Assembly: GCA_000702025.1 (NCBI GenBank)
Contig: JNKJ01000016.1
Coordinates: 62,001-126,000, forward strand
DNA length: 64,000 nt
DNA from: Blautia schinkii DSM 10518
GTDB lineage: Bacteria; Bacillota; Clostridia; Lachnospirales; Lachnospiraceae
Direction: 5' to 3'
The position numbers and the translations under genes are program-made. The notes beneath the pieces are model-generated. The model saw only the letters and a list, made by a program, of their open reading frames with translations. It did no database searches and was not told the origin of the DNA. Positions 34,065 to 42,015 of the stretch are shown piece by piece (positions within the stretch are counted from its first letter, which is position 1; every line of letters begins with the position of its first letter).

Positions 34065-34979
34065 TCACAAGAGCTCTCGCTCTATTCGTTCCCTCGCCTC
34101 AGGTGCTTGTTTTGCCATTTTCTCAGGGAAGCCAAACATAGATACACAGGCAATGTTGTCGCCGCCTGTTTTCGGCGCGTCTGGCTTAATCTGCTTATTG
34201 GCAAAATCCATCTCCCTGAGCGTCTCAAAGATTCCGTTGAAGTCCACATCGCCCTCTCCCATAGCGAGGTGCTGGTGGATGGTCACATCCGCTTTGCCTC
34301 TGCCGTTCAGCCACGGGGGATTTGCGATGTAACGGCAGTCGAGCGTTTGATTGAAGGTGTCCGCAAAGAGCACATGGGTAAGCTCGTCTCCTGCATACCG
34401 GAGCATGGAACGCACATCTCCCTTACCCTCATCGTAGAAGAAGCCATGGGGTGAAGAGTACACATATCCCAGGTTTTTGGAACGGAAGGACTTGACCATG
34501 TCGCAGGTTTCGTTATTCAGCTCGCAGAAATCATAGGGATGGGACTGAATTTCCACACGGATGCCCTCCCGCTCAATGATGGGGAGCAGCTCCTCCATAG
34601 ATTTAAACCACATACCATTGCAGATTTCCTGCTGGTTCGGGTCCCCGGAAAGCTCTGTATTGATCACCTGAACGCCCATGTCCACTGCAATCTCAATCAT
34701 CCGTTTCCAATTCGCAACCGCAAACTGTCTCTGTTCTTCCGTGGGGCCGGACCAGCGGTAGACCACGATGAAAGAGGATATCTCCACACCAGTCTCCTTC
34801 AGGGCTTGTCTGTATTCCTGTTCGCATTCCTTTGAAAAAAGCGGATGCTTATAAAAAGGATTGATTCTCGGGTGCGGGGACTGCTCTATATATTTGTAGC
34901 CCCAGTCAGCAACCTGATGTACCATGCGGTTGATATCCATTTGCTTTGCAAGAACATCCACATCAAATGCTATTTTCAT
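34065..34979 (-). CDS. iolH: Inositol catabolism protein IolH (sugar phosphate isomerase/epimerase family)
   Basis: A 304-residue TIM-barrel AP-endonuclease-2-family protein. MKIAFDVDVL at the start, GYKYIEQSPHPRINPFYKHP, SSFIVVYRWSGP and INTELSGDPNQ closely match IolH of Bacillus subtilis as I remember it. Metal-binding positions are suggested by IQSHPYDF and GEGDVDFNGIF. The biochemical role of IolH is not settled. It is last in the iolG-iolI-symporter-iolE-iolH run; GGAGG seven bases before the ATG; about 15 bases after the iolE stop. No alternative product fits as well. Confidence 0.85.
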   Translation of the reverse strand: MKIAFDVDVLAKQMDINRMVHQVADWGYKYIEQSPHPRINPFYKHPLFSKECEQEYRQALKETGVEISSFIVVYRWSGPTEEQRQFAVANWKRMIEIAVDMGVQVINTELSGDPNQQEICNGMWFKSMEELLPIIEREGIRVEIQSHPYDFCELNNETCDMVKSFRSKNLGYVYSSPHGFFYDEGKGDVRSMLRYAGDELTHVLFADTFNQTLDCRYIANPPWLNGRGKADVTIHQHLAMGEGDVDFNGIFETLREMDFANKQIKPDAPKTGGDNIACVSMFGFPEKMAKQAPEARERIERELL

Positions 34980-34994
34980 GACGATTCCTCCATT

Positions 34995-35891
34995 TCATAA
35001 TCCGGTCTGTGAGGCTATATATTTTCTGGCTTTGAGGGCATACTCCAGCGGATTTGCCTTCGCCGGATCCTGCTCAGCCTCCACAACTACCCAGCCTTCA
35101 TAGCCAGCATCCTCTAGGATACGGAAAATCGGACCAAAGTCCACATCTCCGTCACCAGGTACGGTAAACACGCCCTCACGCACACCTTTCAGGAAACTCC
35201 AGCTTTCTTTTTTTGACTTTTCTACCATCTCTTTACGGATGTCCTTGAGATGGACATGTCTCACGCGGTTCACATACTTTTTCAGTACAGCCTCCGGGGC
35301 AATCCCGGCAAAGGAGAGATGTCCGCTGTCGAAAAGCAGAAACACAAGCTCCGGGTCCACCATTTCCATGAAGCGGTCAATTTCCTCTTCTGTCTGTACT
35401 ACGGTGCCCATATGATGATGAAAAGTCAGGGTCATTCCCTTGTCTTTTGCAATTTTCCCCAGTCGGTTCAGTCCGTCTGCAAGAAGCTTCCATTCCTCAT
35501 CATTCATCACATACTTTCCTTCCCACACAGGCTGGTCAAGCTTGCCCTGGATGCTGTAGCTCTGTTCAGAAACTCCAATCACTCCGGCACCCATTGCTTT
35601 TAGGAAATCGGTAGCTTTCTGAAATTCCTTCTCCGTCTCCTCAAAGGGACGGGAGATGAGGAAGGATGAGAACCATTGGTTACAGATCTGTATTCCTCGC
35701 AGATCAAGTGCCTTTTTCAGCACTGCGGTATCTGTGGGATATTTTCCGCCTACCTCTGAGCCGGTAAATCCAGCCAGCGCCATCTCGCTCACACACTGCT
35801 CAAAGGTATTTTCCTTGCCCAGGTCAGGCATATCGTCATTTGTCCAGGCAATAGGGGCAATCCCGAGCCTTACTTTATCTTTATTTATCAT
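34995..35891 (-). CDS. iolE: Inosose dehydratase (2-keto-myo-inositol dehydratase)
   Basis: Dehydrates scyllo-inosose to a trihydroxycyclohexadione, second step of inositol breakdown. Family marks: [16 protein letters not shown] at the N-terminus, [44 protein letters not shown] and [13 protein letters not shown], which together supply the metal site. 298 residues is usual. ATG 35891 follows AGGAGG and overlaps the end of the symporter-kinase gene by 11 bases, so the two are translationally coupled. Confidence 0.95.
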   Translation of the reverse strand: MINKDKVRLGIAPIAWTNDDMPDLGKENTFEQCVSEMALAGFTGSEVGGKYPTDTAVLKKALDLRGIQICNQWFSSFLISRPFEETEKEFQKATDFLKAMGAGVIGVSEQSYSIQGKLDQPVWEGKYVMNDEEWKLLADGLNRLGKIAKDKGMTLTFHHHMGTVVQTEEEIDRFMEMVDPELVFLLFDSGHLSFAGIAPEAVLKKYVNRVRHVHLKDIRKEMVEKSKKESWSFLKGVREGVFTVPGDGDVDFGPIFRILEDAGYEGWVVVEAEQDPAKANPLEYALKARKYIASQTGL

Positions 35892-37917
35892 GCTGCTCCT
35901 CCTCTGTCTTTGCTTCTTTATTATGTACATATTCGAGAATCATGGATACTGCGCCGTCTATTCCGGTCTTGGAGACATTGACCACCATATCGTAGTTGGC
36001 CGGATCATCACGTCTCATTCCGGTAAAGCGCTGATAATATTCATTCCGCTGTTCATCTTTGCGGTTTAAGTCCTCAAGGCTTAGTCCATAATATTCAAGC
36101 CCTTCCTTTTCGCGGTAAGCATCGTCTGCATAGAGGAAGAAGGAATAGGTATGGGCTTGTTCTGCAAGTATAAAGTTTGCACATCTTCCCAGGAAAATTC
36201 CGGGTGCGTTCTTAGCCAGTCCAAGGATGATCCGACACTGGGCTTCAAACATCTGCACAGGGCTTAAATCTCCTGCAACTCCTGCCTGCGGATAAGCATA
36301 AGGTGAAAATGCAGGCTCGGTGCCGCCGTAATTATACGCATCAAGATAGCGCTGTACTTCCTCCAGATCCGCATTTTCCATGCCCAGCTTCTCGGCCAGG
36401 ATGCAGATGATCTGTCTGTCATAGACGCGGCAGCCAAGCTTGTCGGACAGCTCCTCGGCAATCTGTCTGCCGCTGCTGCCGTAAACACGCCCGATTGCAA
36501 TATTGATCTTATTGTCGGAGCGGGGCGCCACGGCGATTTCCTCCGGCCGCTCTTTGCCCTCACGGGCAATCAGCTCGCGCATCATTTTGTCATACATTTT
36601 ATCCAGCTTATAGCAGGCAGCAATCACAAACATGATCACCCAGATGGCAATCGGCACATATAGATAGAAGGTTTTAATTGCGGTGATTGCGGATGCTGTC
36701 TGCTCTGCTGCTGTGGCCTTGAGGCCGTCAAAAGCTGCCATAGAGAGGATTGCTCCCATGATGGCCGAGGTAAAGCCGGAGCCGGCCTTCTGGCCCATGC
36801 TCATGGAGGAGAACATCAGGCCCTCCACACGCACGCCGGTTTTCCAATGGCCATACTCGATGGCGTCACTTGGAAGGGAATACTGCACACCGTAGAAGGG
36901 AGCAATTCCAAAGCCTCTCATAATACAGGTAACGACGCCCAGAGGCACACTTGTAATATTCAGCAGGAAAATAAGCTGGCCGGTAATTCCAAGCAGGCAT
37001 CCGGCGCAGATCAGATTCCGTTTGCCGTACTTTGGGAGAATTTTCGGAAGCATGGCAATGCCAACGATCGTTGCGATTTTTTCCGCAGCGGAGAGGGGCA
37101 TTACCAGGTCCACGTCATTGAGCACATACTGGCAGTAATAAGTAAGGTCCGTACCGATGATAATCTGATAAGCAGTATAGAAAATCATCAGTCCTAATGC
37201 GATCAGGAAATAGCGGTTTGTCACCGTAACCTTGAACGCTTTCCAGAAAGGAACATTTTCTTTTTCCTGTTTGGCCGCGTGCACACGCTCCGTACAGGAC
37301 ATATAAGTATTCAAAAGTACAAACACCGAAACAATTGCATAGGCCGCAGTCACGATGATCCAGGCTGCCTGCTGGTTGTCAATCACCTTTGCCACCTGAT
37401 TGATCAGCGGCAGGGTGAACGCCGTGATCACCATACTGGCGGTGATGGAGAGAACCATGCGGATGTTGCAGATGATATCGCGCTCTCTGCGGTCACGGCT
37501 CATCAGGGACCCAAGTGCATGAAAGGGCTGGCTGATGGCGGTGTATACCACAGTATTCATTATATTATAAGTCACAAATGCATAGATGATCTTTCCCATA
37601 TCTCCCATGGGCGGCATGGTAAAGAGCAAAACCGCTGCCAGGGCATAGGGTACAGCCAGACGGAGTATCCAGATTCTGGCCTTGCCGTATTTCGAGTGGG
37701 TGCGGTCAATGATCGTGCCCATGAGTACGTCGGAAAAACCGTCGAACACCCGCGAGAGCAGCATGATCATACCTACAGCCCCTGCCGAGATTCCCACCAC
37801 ATTGGTGTAGAAGTAGATCAGCAGTGTGGTAGTCATTGTATACATCAAGGTCAAGGCCGGGTCACCGAAGCAGTAAGCCAGCTTCTCCGACATGGGAACC
37901 TTGATGAATTCATTCAT
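35881..37917 (-). CDS. GPH-family sugar:cation symporter fused to a cytidylate-kinase-like domain
   Basis: A 678-residue fusion. Residues 1 to about 450 are a 12-helix glycoside-pentoside-hexuronide symporter ([72 protein letters not shown]). After a hydrophilic linker, residues of about 471-678 are a cytidylate-kinase-like (Cytidylate_kin2) domain: [61 protein letters not shown]. The P-loop is the degenerate GSSGRQIA form of that family. The frame is unbroken. A GGAGG-N8-GTG (GTG at 36531) just before the kinase part could start a free kinase polypeptide. ATG 37917 is preceded by GAAGGGA. Likely imports inositol or a related cyclitol. Confidence 0.88.
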   Translation of the reverse strand: MNEFIKVPMSEKLAYCFGDPALTLMYTMTTTLLIYFYTNVVGISAGAVGMIMLLSRVFDGFSDVLMGTIIDRTHSKYGKARIWILRLAVPYALAAVLLFTMPPMGDMGKIIYAFVTYNIMNTVVYTAISQPFHALGSLMSRDRRERDIICNIRMVLSITASMVITAFTLPLINQVAKVIDNQQAAWIIVTAAYAIVSVFVLLNTYMSCTERVHAAKQEKENVPFWKAFKVTVTNRYFLIALGLMIFYTAYQIIIGTDLTYYCQYVLNDVDLVMPLSAAEKIATIVGIAMLPKILPKYGKRNLICAGCLLGITGQLIFLLNITSVPLGVVTCIMRGFGIAPFYGVQYSLPSDAIEYGHWKTGVRVEGLMFSSMSMGQKAGSGFTSAIMGAILSMAAFDGLKATAAEQTASAITAIKTFYLYVPIAIWVIMFVIAACYKLDKMYDKMMRELIAREGKERPEEIAVAPRSDNKINIAIGRVYGSSGRQIAEELSDKLGCRVYDRQIICILAEKLGMENADLEEVQRYLDAYNYGGTEPAFSPYAYPQAGVAGDLSPVQMFEAQCRIILGLAKNAPGIFLGRCANFILAEQAHTYSFFLYADDAYREKEGLEYYGLSLEDLNRKDEQRNEYYQRFTGMRRDDPANYDMVVNVSKTGIDGAVSMILEYVHNKEAKTEEEQHDK

Positions 37918-37986
37918 ATCTTTTCCCTTCTGCTTAAAATTCAGCAGCTCGGGGATACCTCCATTCATCATATCATCACCCTATGT

Positions 37987-38014
37987 ACAGGGCGGACATT
38001 GCATCCGGCCCTGT
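37987..38014 (-). other. Hairpin between iolI and the symporter gene
   Basis: ACAGGG/CCCTGT with inner CGGA/TCCG around a seven-base loop. No U-run follows on the minus strand. It lies 23 bases after the iolI stop and 70 before the symporter start; probably an intercistronic stability or partial-termination hairpin. Confidence 0.5.
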
Positions 38015-38037
38015 CCCTTTCCTATTTCTCCGAAGGT

Positions 38038-38877
38038 TTATTCGCAGCCGAAATACTTTTCTACGAATGCCTTTGTCACCTGTGCTGCTTTTTTCACGTT
38101 TTCTTCATGTGTCATCGAATAATATTCCGGACGGAATTCCTCAATCGTACACACTCCGTCGAAACCGATTTTCTTAAGTGCAGCAGCGATTCCGGCATGG
38201 TCTACGACGCCCTCTCCCGGCCACAGACGCTTGTCGTCGCCGCAGGAGCCAAGCGGAAGGTCCTCACAGTCGTTGAGATGGTAGGCAAAGATTTTCTTTC
38301 CGTCTGCAGCCCCCAGCTCCTCTAATTTAGAGCACATTTCATGGAAGTGGAAGGTGTCCACGGTCACACCTACATTGTCTCTGTCAACAGCCTTCACCAC
38401 ATCATACGCTGTGCCGAACTGGTTGATGGAGCAGTTTGGCGCACCGCAGAATTCCAGGGAAATCTTCATGTCTGCGCCCACCTTGTCCGATAAATAGCGG
38501 AGACGCTTCACAGCCTCCTCTTTAATTTCACCCACGCTCTTGTCTTTCACATCAAAGCTGGGAACGGTGATGAGCATTTTCATGCCGATCGCTTTGGAAA
38601 CCTTGAGGATAAAGTCCACCTCATCATCGATTTCTTTTTCTCCGGCCTCATCCCTCTGATTAAAGAAAATCAGGGTATTGTAAGCCCATGGCTTGAGGTG
38701 ATGATTCTCAAACCAGTCTGCAAGCTCCTCAAGGGTATGCTCCTTTAAATAATCTCTTACACAATCAAAACGAATCTCAATATAATCAAAACCGTATTTC
38801 TCGCACATTTCCATATCAGCCAGCAGTGACTGTCCTTTGCACTCCAGTGCGGTTGCCTCATTGAATCCAAGCTTCAT
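38038..38877 (-). CDS. iolI: 2-keto-myo-inositol isomerase IolI
   Basis: Isomerises 2-keto-myo-inositol and 1-keto-D-chiro-inositol. The 279-residue TIM barrel closely follows Bacillus IolI: KLGFNEATALEC at the start, GFDYIEIRFDCVRDYLKEHTLEELADWF, NTLIFFNQRDE, SLEFCGAPNCSINQFGTAYDVV, VTVDTFHFHEM, FAYHLNDCEDLPLG and EEFRPEYYSMTHEE. Metal ligands are in the EFCG, DTFH, HLND and EEFRPEYY segments. ATG 38877 has GGAGGAG ten bases upstream; a TTG two codons earlier is less likely. Follows iolG by about 120 bases. Confidence 0.93.
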   Translation of the reverse strand: MKLGFNEATALECKGQSLLADMEMCEKYGFDYIEIRFDCVRDYLKEHTLEELADWFENHHLKPWAYNTLIFFNQRDEAGEKEIDDEVDFILKVSKAIGMKMLITVPSFDVKDKSVGEIKEEAVKRLRYLSDKVGADMKISLEFCGAPNCSINQFGTAYDVVKAVDRDNVGVTVDTFHFHEMCSKLEELGAADGKKIFAYHLNDCEDLPLGSCGDDKRLWPGEGVVDHAGIAAALKKIGFDGVCTIEEFRPEYYSMTHEENVKKAAQVTKAFVEKYFGCE

Positions 38878-38953
38878 TTTCAATCTCCTCCATCTATTCC
38901 TATTATGATAGTATCATATTCTTTTTTATTTTATCTTTTTGATTTTGTCTTTT

Positions 38954-39009
38954 ATATCAGCAGTGTAATATCGGCAGTATAATATCAGCAGTATAATATT
39001 AGCAGTAAA
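38954..39009 (-). repeat. 14-bp tandem array across the iolG stop codon
   Basis: Four contiguous 14-base units with consensus ATATCAGCAGTATA on the plus strand (38954, 38968, 38982, 38996). The last one contains the final two codons (Tyr, Cys) and TAA stop of iolG. Units differ at one to three positions. Confidence 0.85.
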
Positions 39010-40003
39010 ATTCCGGTTTCTTTACGGCGGTCTGAATCGACTCTACCGCGCCTGTTTCCTGTGCTTTTACAAGAGCGTCCGCGGTAACTGCTGCCAGATA
39101 GCCGTCCCATGCATTTGGTCCGTTGATCACACCCTGTGCTGCAGCGTCTACCCAATCCTGGACTTCCTTATCATAAGCATCCTGGAATCTTACGAAGCAG
39201 TCTGTGTCGATTGTTGTAGCTACGGCTGCATTCTTGCGGATGGATGGGTAGATTGGTGACGGCATTTTGATTGCGCCGTCCTCGCATACGACCTCGCAAT
39301 TGATGTCATAACCAAATTTGCAGTTTACAAATACTTCGACGTCGATGCACACACCTTTTTTGGTGCGAAGCAGCATGATCTGCGGGTCGTTTAACTCGGA
39401 GTGGGAATATTTCGTGACGCGGGGCATGATCACCTGTGCGGATTCGTACTCGTCGTCAACAAGCCAGTGCAGTACGTCGATTTCATGAATTGCGGTATCA
39501 TGTACTGCCATCGGTGTGGTATAGTTTGTGCCCACCTCAGGATTTCTGTGTGTGCAGTGAAGCATCAGCGGTTCGCCGTATTCGCCGGATTTGAGCGCTT
39601 CCTTTACCTGCATGTAGCCTTTGTCGTAGCGTCTCATAAATCCAAGCTGGATCAGGTGCTTTCCGGCAGCTACTTCTGCGTGCACTACCTTCAGGCAGTC
39701 TTCAGCAGTGGTGCACAGTGGTTTCTCGCAGAAAATCCTCTTGTCGGCCTTGATTGCCTCCAACAGAGATTCCACATGGGCAAAGCCCGGGGATACGATG
39801 AACACTGCGTCCACATCCGGATCATTGATCAGTTGATTCCCGTCTGTGTACACCTTCGCTCCGCAGATTGCCGCAGCCTGCTTTGCACTCTCCTCAAATA
39901 CGTCCGACACAGCAACTACCTCTGCTCCCTGGATTTTGTCTGTAAGTCTTTTGATGTGATCTCTTCCCATTCCGCCGCATCCGATAACTCCTACTCTTAA
40001 CAT
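38999..40003 (-). CDS. iolG: Inositol 2-dehydrogenase (Gfo/Idh/MocA family)
   Basis: NAD-dependent oxidation of myo-inositol to scyllo-inosose. Rossmann start MLRVGVIGCGGMGRDHIKRL, the EKP motif in IFCEKPLCTT, LGFMRRYDKGY and the catalytic region AVHDTAIHEIDVLHWL (Asp/His pair) are as in IolG. 334 residues. I choose ATG 40003, with GGAGG eight bases upstream; ATG 40009 is too close to that site. First gene of the operon, behind a promoter and palindrome shared with the LacI-family gene. Its last codons lie in a 14-base tandem array. Confidence 0.93.
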   Translation of the reverse strand: MLRVGVIGCGGMGRDHIKRLTDKIQGAEVVAVSDVFEESAKQAAAICGAKVYTDGNQLINDPDVDAVFIVSPGFAHVESLLEAIKADKRIFCEKPLCTTAEDCLKVVHAEVAAGKHLIQLGFMRRYDKGYMQVKEALKSGEYGEPLMLHCTHRNPEVGTNYTTPMAVHDTAIHEIDVLHWLVDDEYESAQVIMPRVTKYSHSELNDPQIMLLRTKKGVCIDVEVFVNCKFGYDINCEVVCEDGAIKMPSPIYPSIRKNAAVATTIDTDCFVRFQDAYDKEVQDWVDAAAQGVINGPNAWDGYLAAVTADALVKAQETGAVESIQTAVKKPEFYC

Positions 40004-40113
40004 TTTCATTACCTCCGTTTTTGATTTTTTCTGATTTTCTAATTTTATATTTCTTGGTGCTGTCTTCTCTGTCAGACATGTCTGTTTGGTTTGTATTGCT
40101 TTTCTTGATGGTC

Positions 40114-40143
40114 CTATCATATCATTGCGTGCGCGCGAACGCA
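40114..40143 (-). promoter_or_regulatory. iol promoter with LacI-type operator
   Basis: -10 TATGAT (40114-40119), 17-base spacer, -35 TTGCGT (40137-40142). The palindrome ATTGCGT-N8-ACGCAAT (40122-40143) covers the -35 and spacer. Its 16-base core agrees at 13 positions with the palindrome in front of the lacI-family gene at 41570-41585 (reverse complement), pointing to one regulator for both. Confidence 0.75.
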
Positions 40144-40440
40144 ATTGGGAGAACGTACAATTTTTCATTGTGATTTTTATTCATTTTTGCTATACGTCAT
40201 GTTTTTAACAATATTTTTGTGCATATCGCTGGGTTTTAGTTGTGTTTTTATGCCAGTTGAAGCATTGATTTTGTGCAAGTTTGATATTTACAGTTTCGTT
40301 TTCCGGTATGTCGTCTTATATTTTAATTGCGTGCACGTAGTTATTATTTAACTCAATACTGATTTTTCATCGAAATTATTCGACATCATTAATCTATATC
40401 CTCGAAATTTTGTCTTTTTCTATCTTATTAGGAGCACATT
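40144..40440. other. AT-rich intergenic stretch between iolG promoter and regulator terminator
   Basis: No gene with a ribosome site is seen here. It contains two more GCGTGC-type half-sites: ATTGCGTGCACG at 40326-40337 and, just past this stretch, the complement of AGCGTGCGTGCGAT at 40441-40454. These may be auxiliary operators for looping. Confidence 0.5.
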
Positions 40441-40453
40441 ATCGCACGCACGC

Positions 40454-40485
40454 TCAAAAAAAGAGAGCTTGCGCTCTCTTTTTCA
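40454..40485 (-). terminator. Terminator of the LacI-family regulator
   Basis: GAGAGC-GCAA-GCTCTC on the minus strand, extended by A/T pairs and followed by TTTTTTT. It lies about 30 bases after the stop codon. The A-run before the stem makes it usable in both directions. Confidence 0.88.
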
Positions 40486-40514
40486 ATAGTCATGCCCTCA
40501 GAAGCTGGCATTGC

Positions 40515-41543
40515 TTACAGGTTATATTTGTTTTTTATGACAATCTCTGTATACCTGTCGGAGGATCCGGGCTGCTCGTCCTCAAGCAAAAGCTTGAACA
40601 GTATCATAACCGGTTCATATCCCTGAACATAGGAATCCTGGCCGATGAGAAAATTGAGCGCTCCGCTTCGCACCCACTCTTTGTTTTCCTCCAGAAAATC
40701 ATTGGCAATGACCTTGATCTCCGTCTCACGCCCCAGATTATGGAGCATCTCGCAAATCCCCTTGACCGTGGAGCCCGTAATATAGATTCCTTTCAGTTTG
40801 GGGTGCTCCAGAAGCAGCTCCTCCACAATCTTCGCAGCCACCCAGTCATCATCATAGGAATATCTGGTCTTAACCAGCTTAATATCAGGATAACTACCGC
40901 TGATTTCCCGGCAGAAACCTTTGATTCGGTTATTAAGCGCCGGATTTGAATTATGACCGGAAATTACTGCCACTTCTCCCGCTCCGCCTGTAATCTCGCC
41001 CATCAGCCCGGCAGCCGTTCGGCCGCTCTGCACTGTATTCTGCCCCACAAAGCACAGCCTCTTTGTATCCTCCACATCAGAGTTAAAGGTTACAATCGGT
41101 ATCCCATATTCCCCGGCAAAGGTGTCTATTGTTTTTTTCAGCATGGTATCCTCAGAAGGCGTGAGAGCAATTCCCGATACTCCGTTATCCTTAAGCTCCT
41201 CCATGATTTCCAGCACCCGGCCCGCATCCACACCATTAATACGGTATACGTCCACGTTACCACCCAAGCTCTCAGCCTCTTGCTTGGCCGCAAGAATGCC
41301 TTCATATACCTGTTGCATAAAGGGGGTCTGGGCTGACTGCTGGATCACTCCAATCTTCACATTCCTGCGGGCCATGGCGAGTGCACGTCCGGCAAGACTT
41401 GGCTGATAGCCCAGTTCCTCCGCAATTTTCTTTATTTTATCAGCGACCTCAGGCTTTACTCTTCCTCTGTTTTTTAAAGCGCGGTCCACAGTGCCCCTGG
41501 ACACTCCGGCCGCCTCGGCAATCTGCTGCAATGTTACCGGCAT
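40515..41543 (-). CDS. LacI-family transcriptional regulator of the inositol operon
   Basis: A 342-residue repressor. N-terminal HTH and hinge: TLQQIAEAAGVSRGTVDRALKNRGRVKPEVADKI, with YQPSLAGRALA. The rest is a sugar-binding periplasmic-protein-like domain (KIGVIQQSAQTPFMQQVYEGI, VAVISGHNSNPALNNRIKGF, IYITGSTVKGICEML). ATG 41543 has AAGGAG ten bases upstream. Promoter TTGTAT-N17-TATAAT (41595-41623) is followed by the palindrome AGCGT-N8-ACGCT, also seen before iolG, so it probably represses itself and iol, with an inositol intermediate as inducer (inference). Confidence 0.88.
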   Translation of the reverse strand: MPVTLQQIAEAAGVSRGTVDRALKNRGRVKPEVADKIKKIAEELGYQPSLAGRALAMARRNVKIGVIQQSAQTPFMQQVYEGILAAKQEAESLGGNVDVYRINGVDAGRVLEIMEELKDNGVSGIALTPSEDTMLKKTIDTFAGEYGIPIVTFNSDVEDTKRLCFVGQNTVQSGRTAAGLMGEITGGAGEVAVISGHNSNPALNNRIKGFCREISGSYPDIKLVKTRYSYDDDWVAAKIVEELLLEHPKLKGIYITGSTVKGICEMLHNLGRETEIKVIANDFLEENKEWVRSGALNFLIGQDSYVQGYEPVMILFKLLLEDEQPGSSDRYTEIVIKNKYNL

Positions 41544-41568
41544 TGTTTCCTGCTCCTTTCCGGATAAG

Positions 41569-41623
41569 AGCGTACTCGTGCACGCTTTTTTTCTATTATA
41601 ATCCCAGTCCGGATAATATACAA
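41569..41623 (-). promoter_or_regulatory. Promoter and operator of the LacI-family gene
   Basis: -35 TTGTAT (41618-41623), 17-base spacer, -10 TATAAT (41595-41600), then palindrome AGCGT-N8-ACGCT at 41569-41586, directly downstream of the -10 where a bound repressor would block initiation. Confidence 0.8.
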
Positions 41624-41670
41624 GTATAAAAAACAACTTTCAGCCATTCAGCTCCGTTTCGCACTGAAAT

Positions 41671-41928
41671 TTATAAATTCACCTCAAAGAAAGCCTTCAC
41701 TGCCTCAAAGGCGGTATCTTCATCTGCTCCTTCTACTTCCACCTCTATCGTATTTCCACACTTCACAGCCAGTCCCATAACTGCCATCAGTCTGGTTGCC
41801 TCAGCCTTTTTTCCGTCTTTGCAGATTACGATCTTACTCTCATATTTCTTTGCCTCTTTTACCAACATCCCGGCCGGTCTTGCGTGAATACCTACTTCAT
41901 CCTTGATTATATATTCAAATTTCTTCAT
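41671..41928 (-). CDS. HPr-family phosphocarrier protein lacking the regulatory serine
   Basis: An 85-residue HPr fold. The active-site histidine is in EVGIHARPAGMLV (His15 position), so phosphotransfer from Enzyme I is expected. In the second signature, where HPr has the HprK target Ser46 (KSIMGVMSL), this protein reads TRLMAVMGL: arginine replaces the serine. It should thus serve PTS transport but not CcpA-mediated repression. It follows treC by about 90 bases with AGGAGG before the ATG, and so probably belongs to the trehalose operon. Confidence 0.9.
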   Translation of the reverse strand: MKKFEYIIKDEVGIHARPAGMLVKEAKKYESKIVICKDGKKAEATRLMAVMGLAVKCGNTIEVEVEGADEDTAFEAVKAFFEVNL

Positions 41929-42015
41929 GTTCGATTTCCTCCTATTGAAATATATTTAGGCTCATATCCCTTACAGTCTGTAAGCAATCATCCAGCTTGC
42001 TGCTTAAGCTGATAT

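Noticed and set aside
41625..41670. Terminator after the HPr-type gene
   Set aside because: TTTCAG/CTGAAA with a following GTTGTTTTTT is possible, but the stem is only about six weak pairs with a long loop; not firm enough to list.
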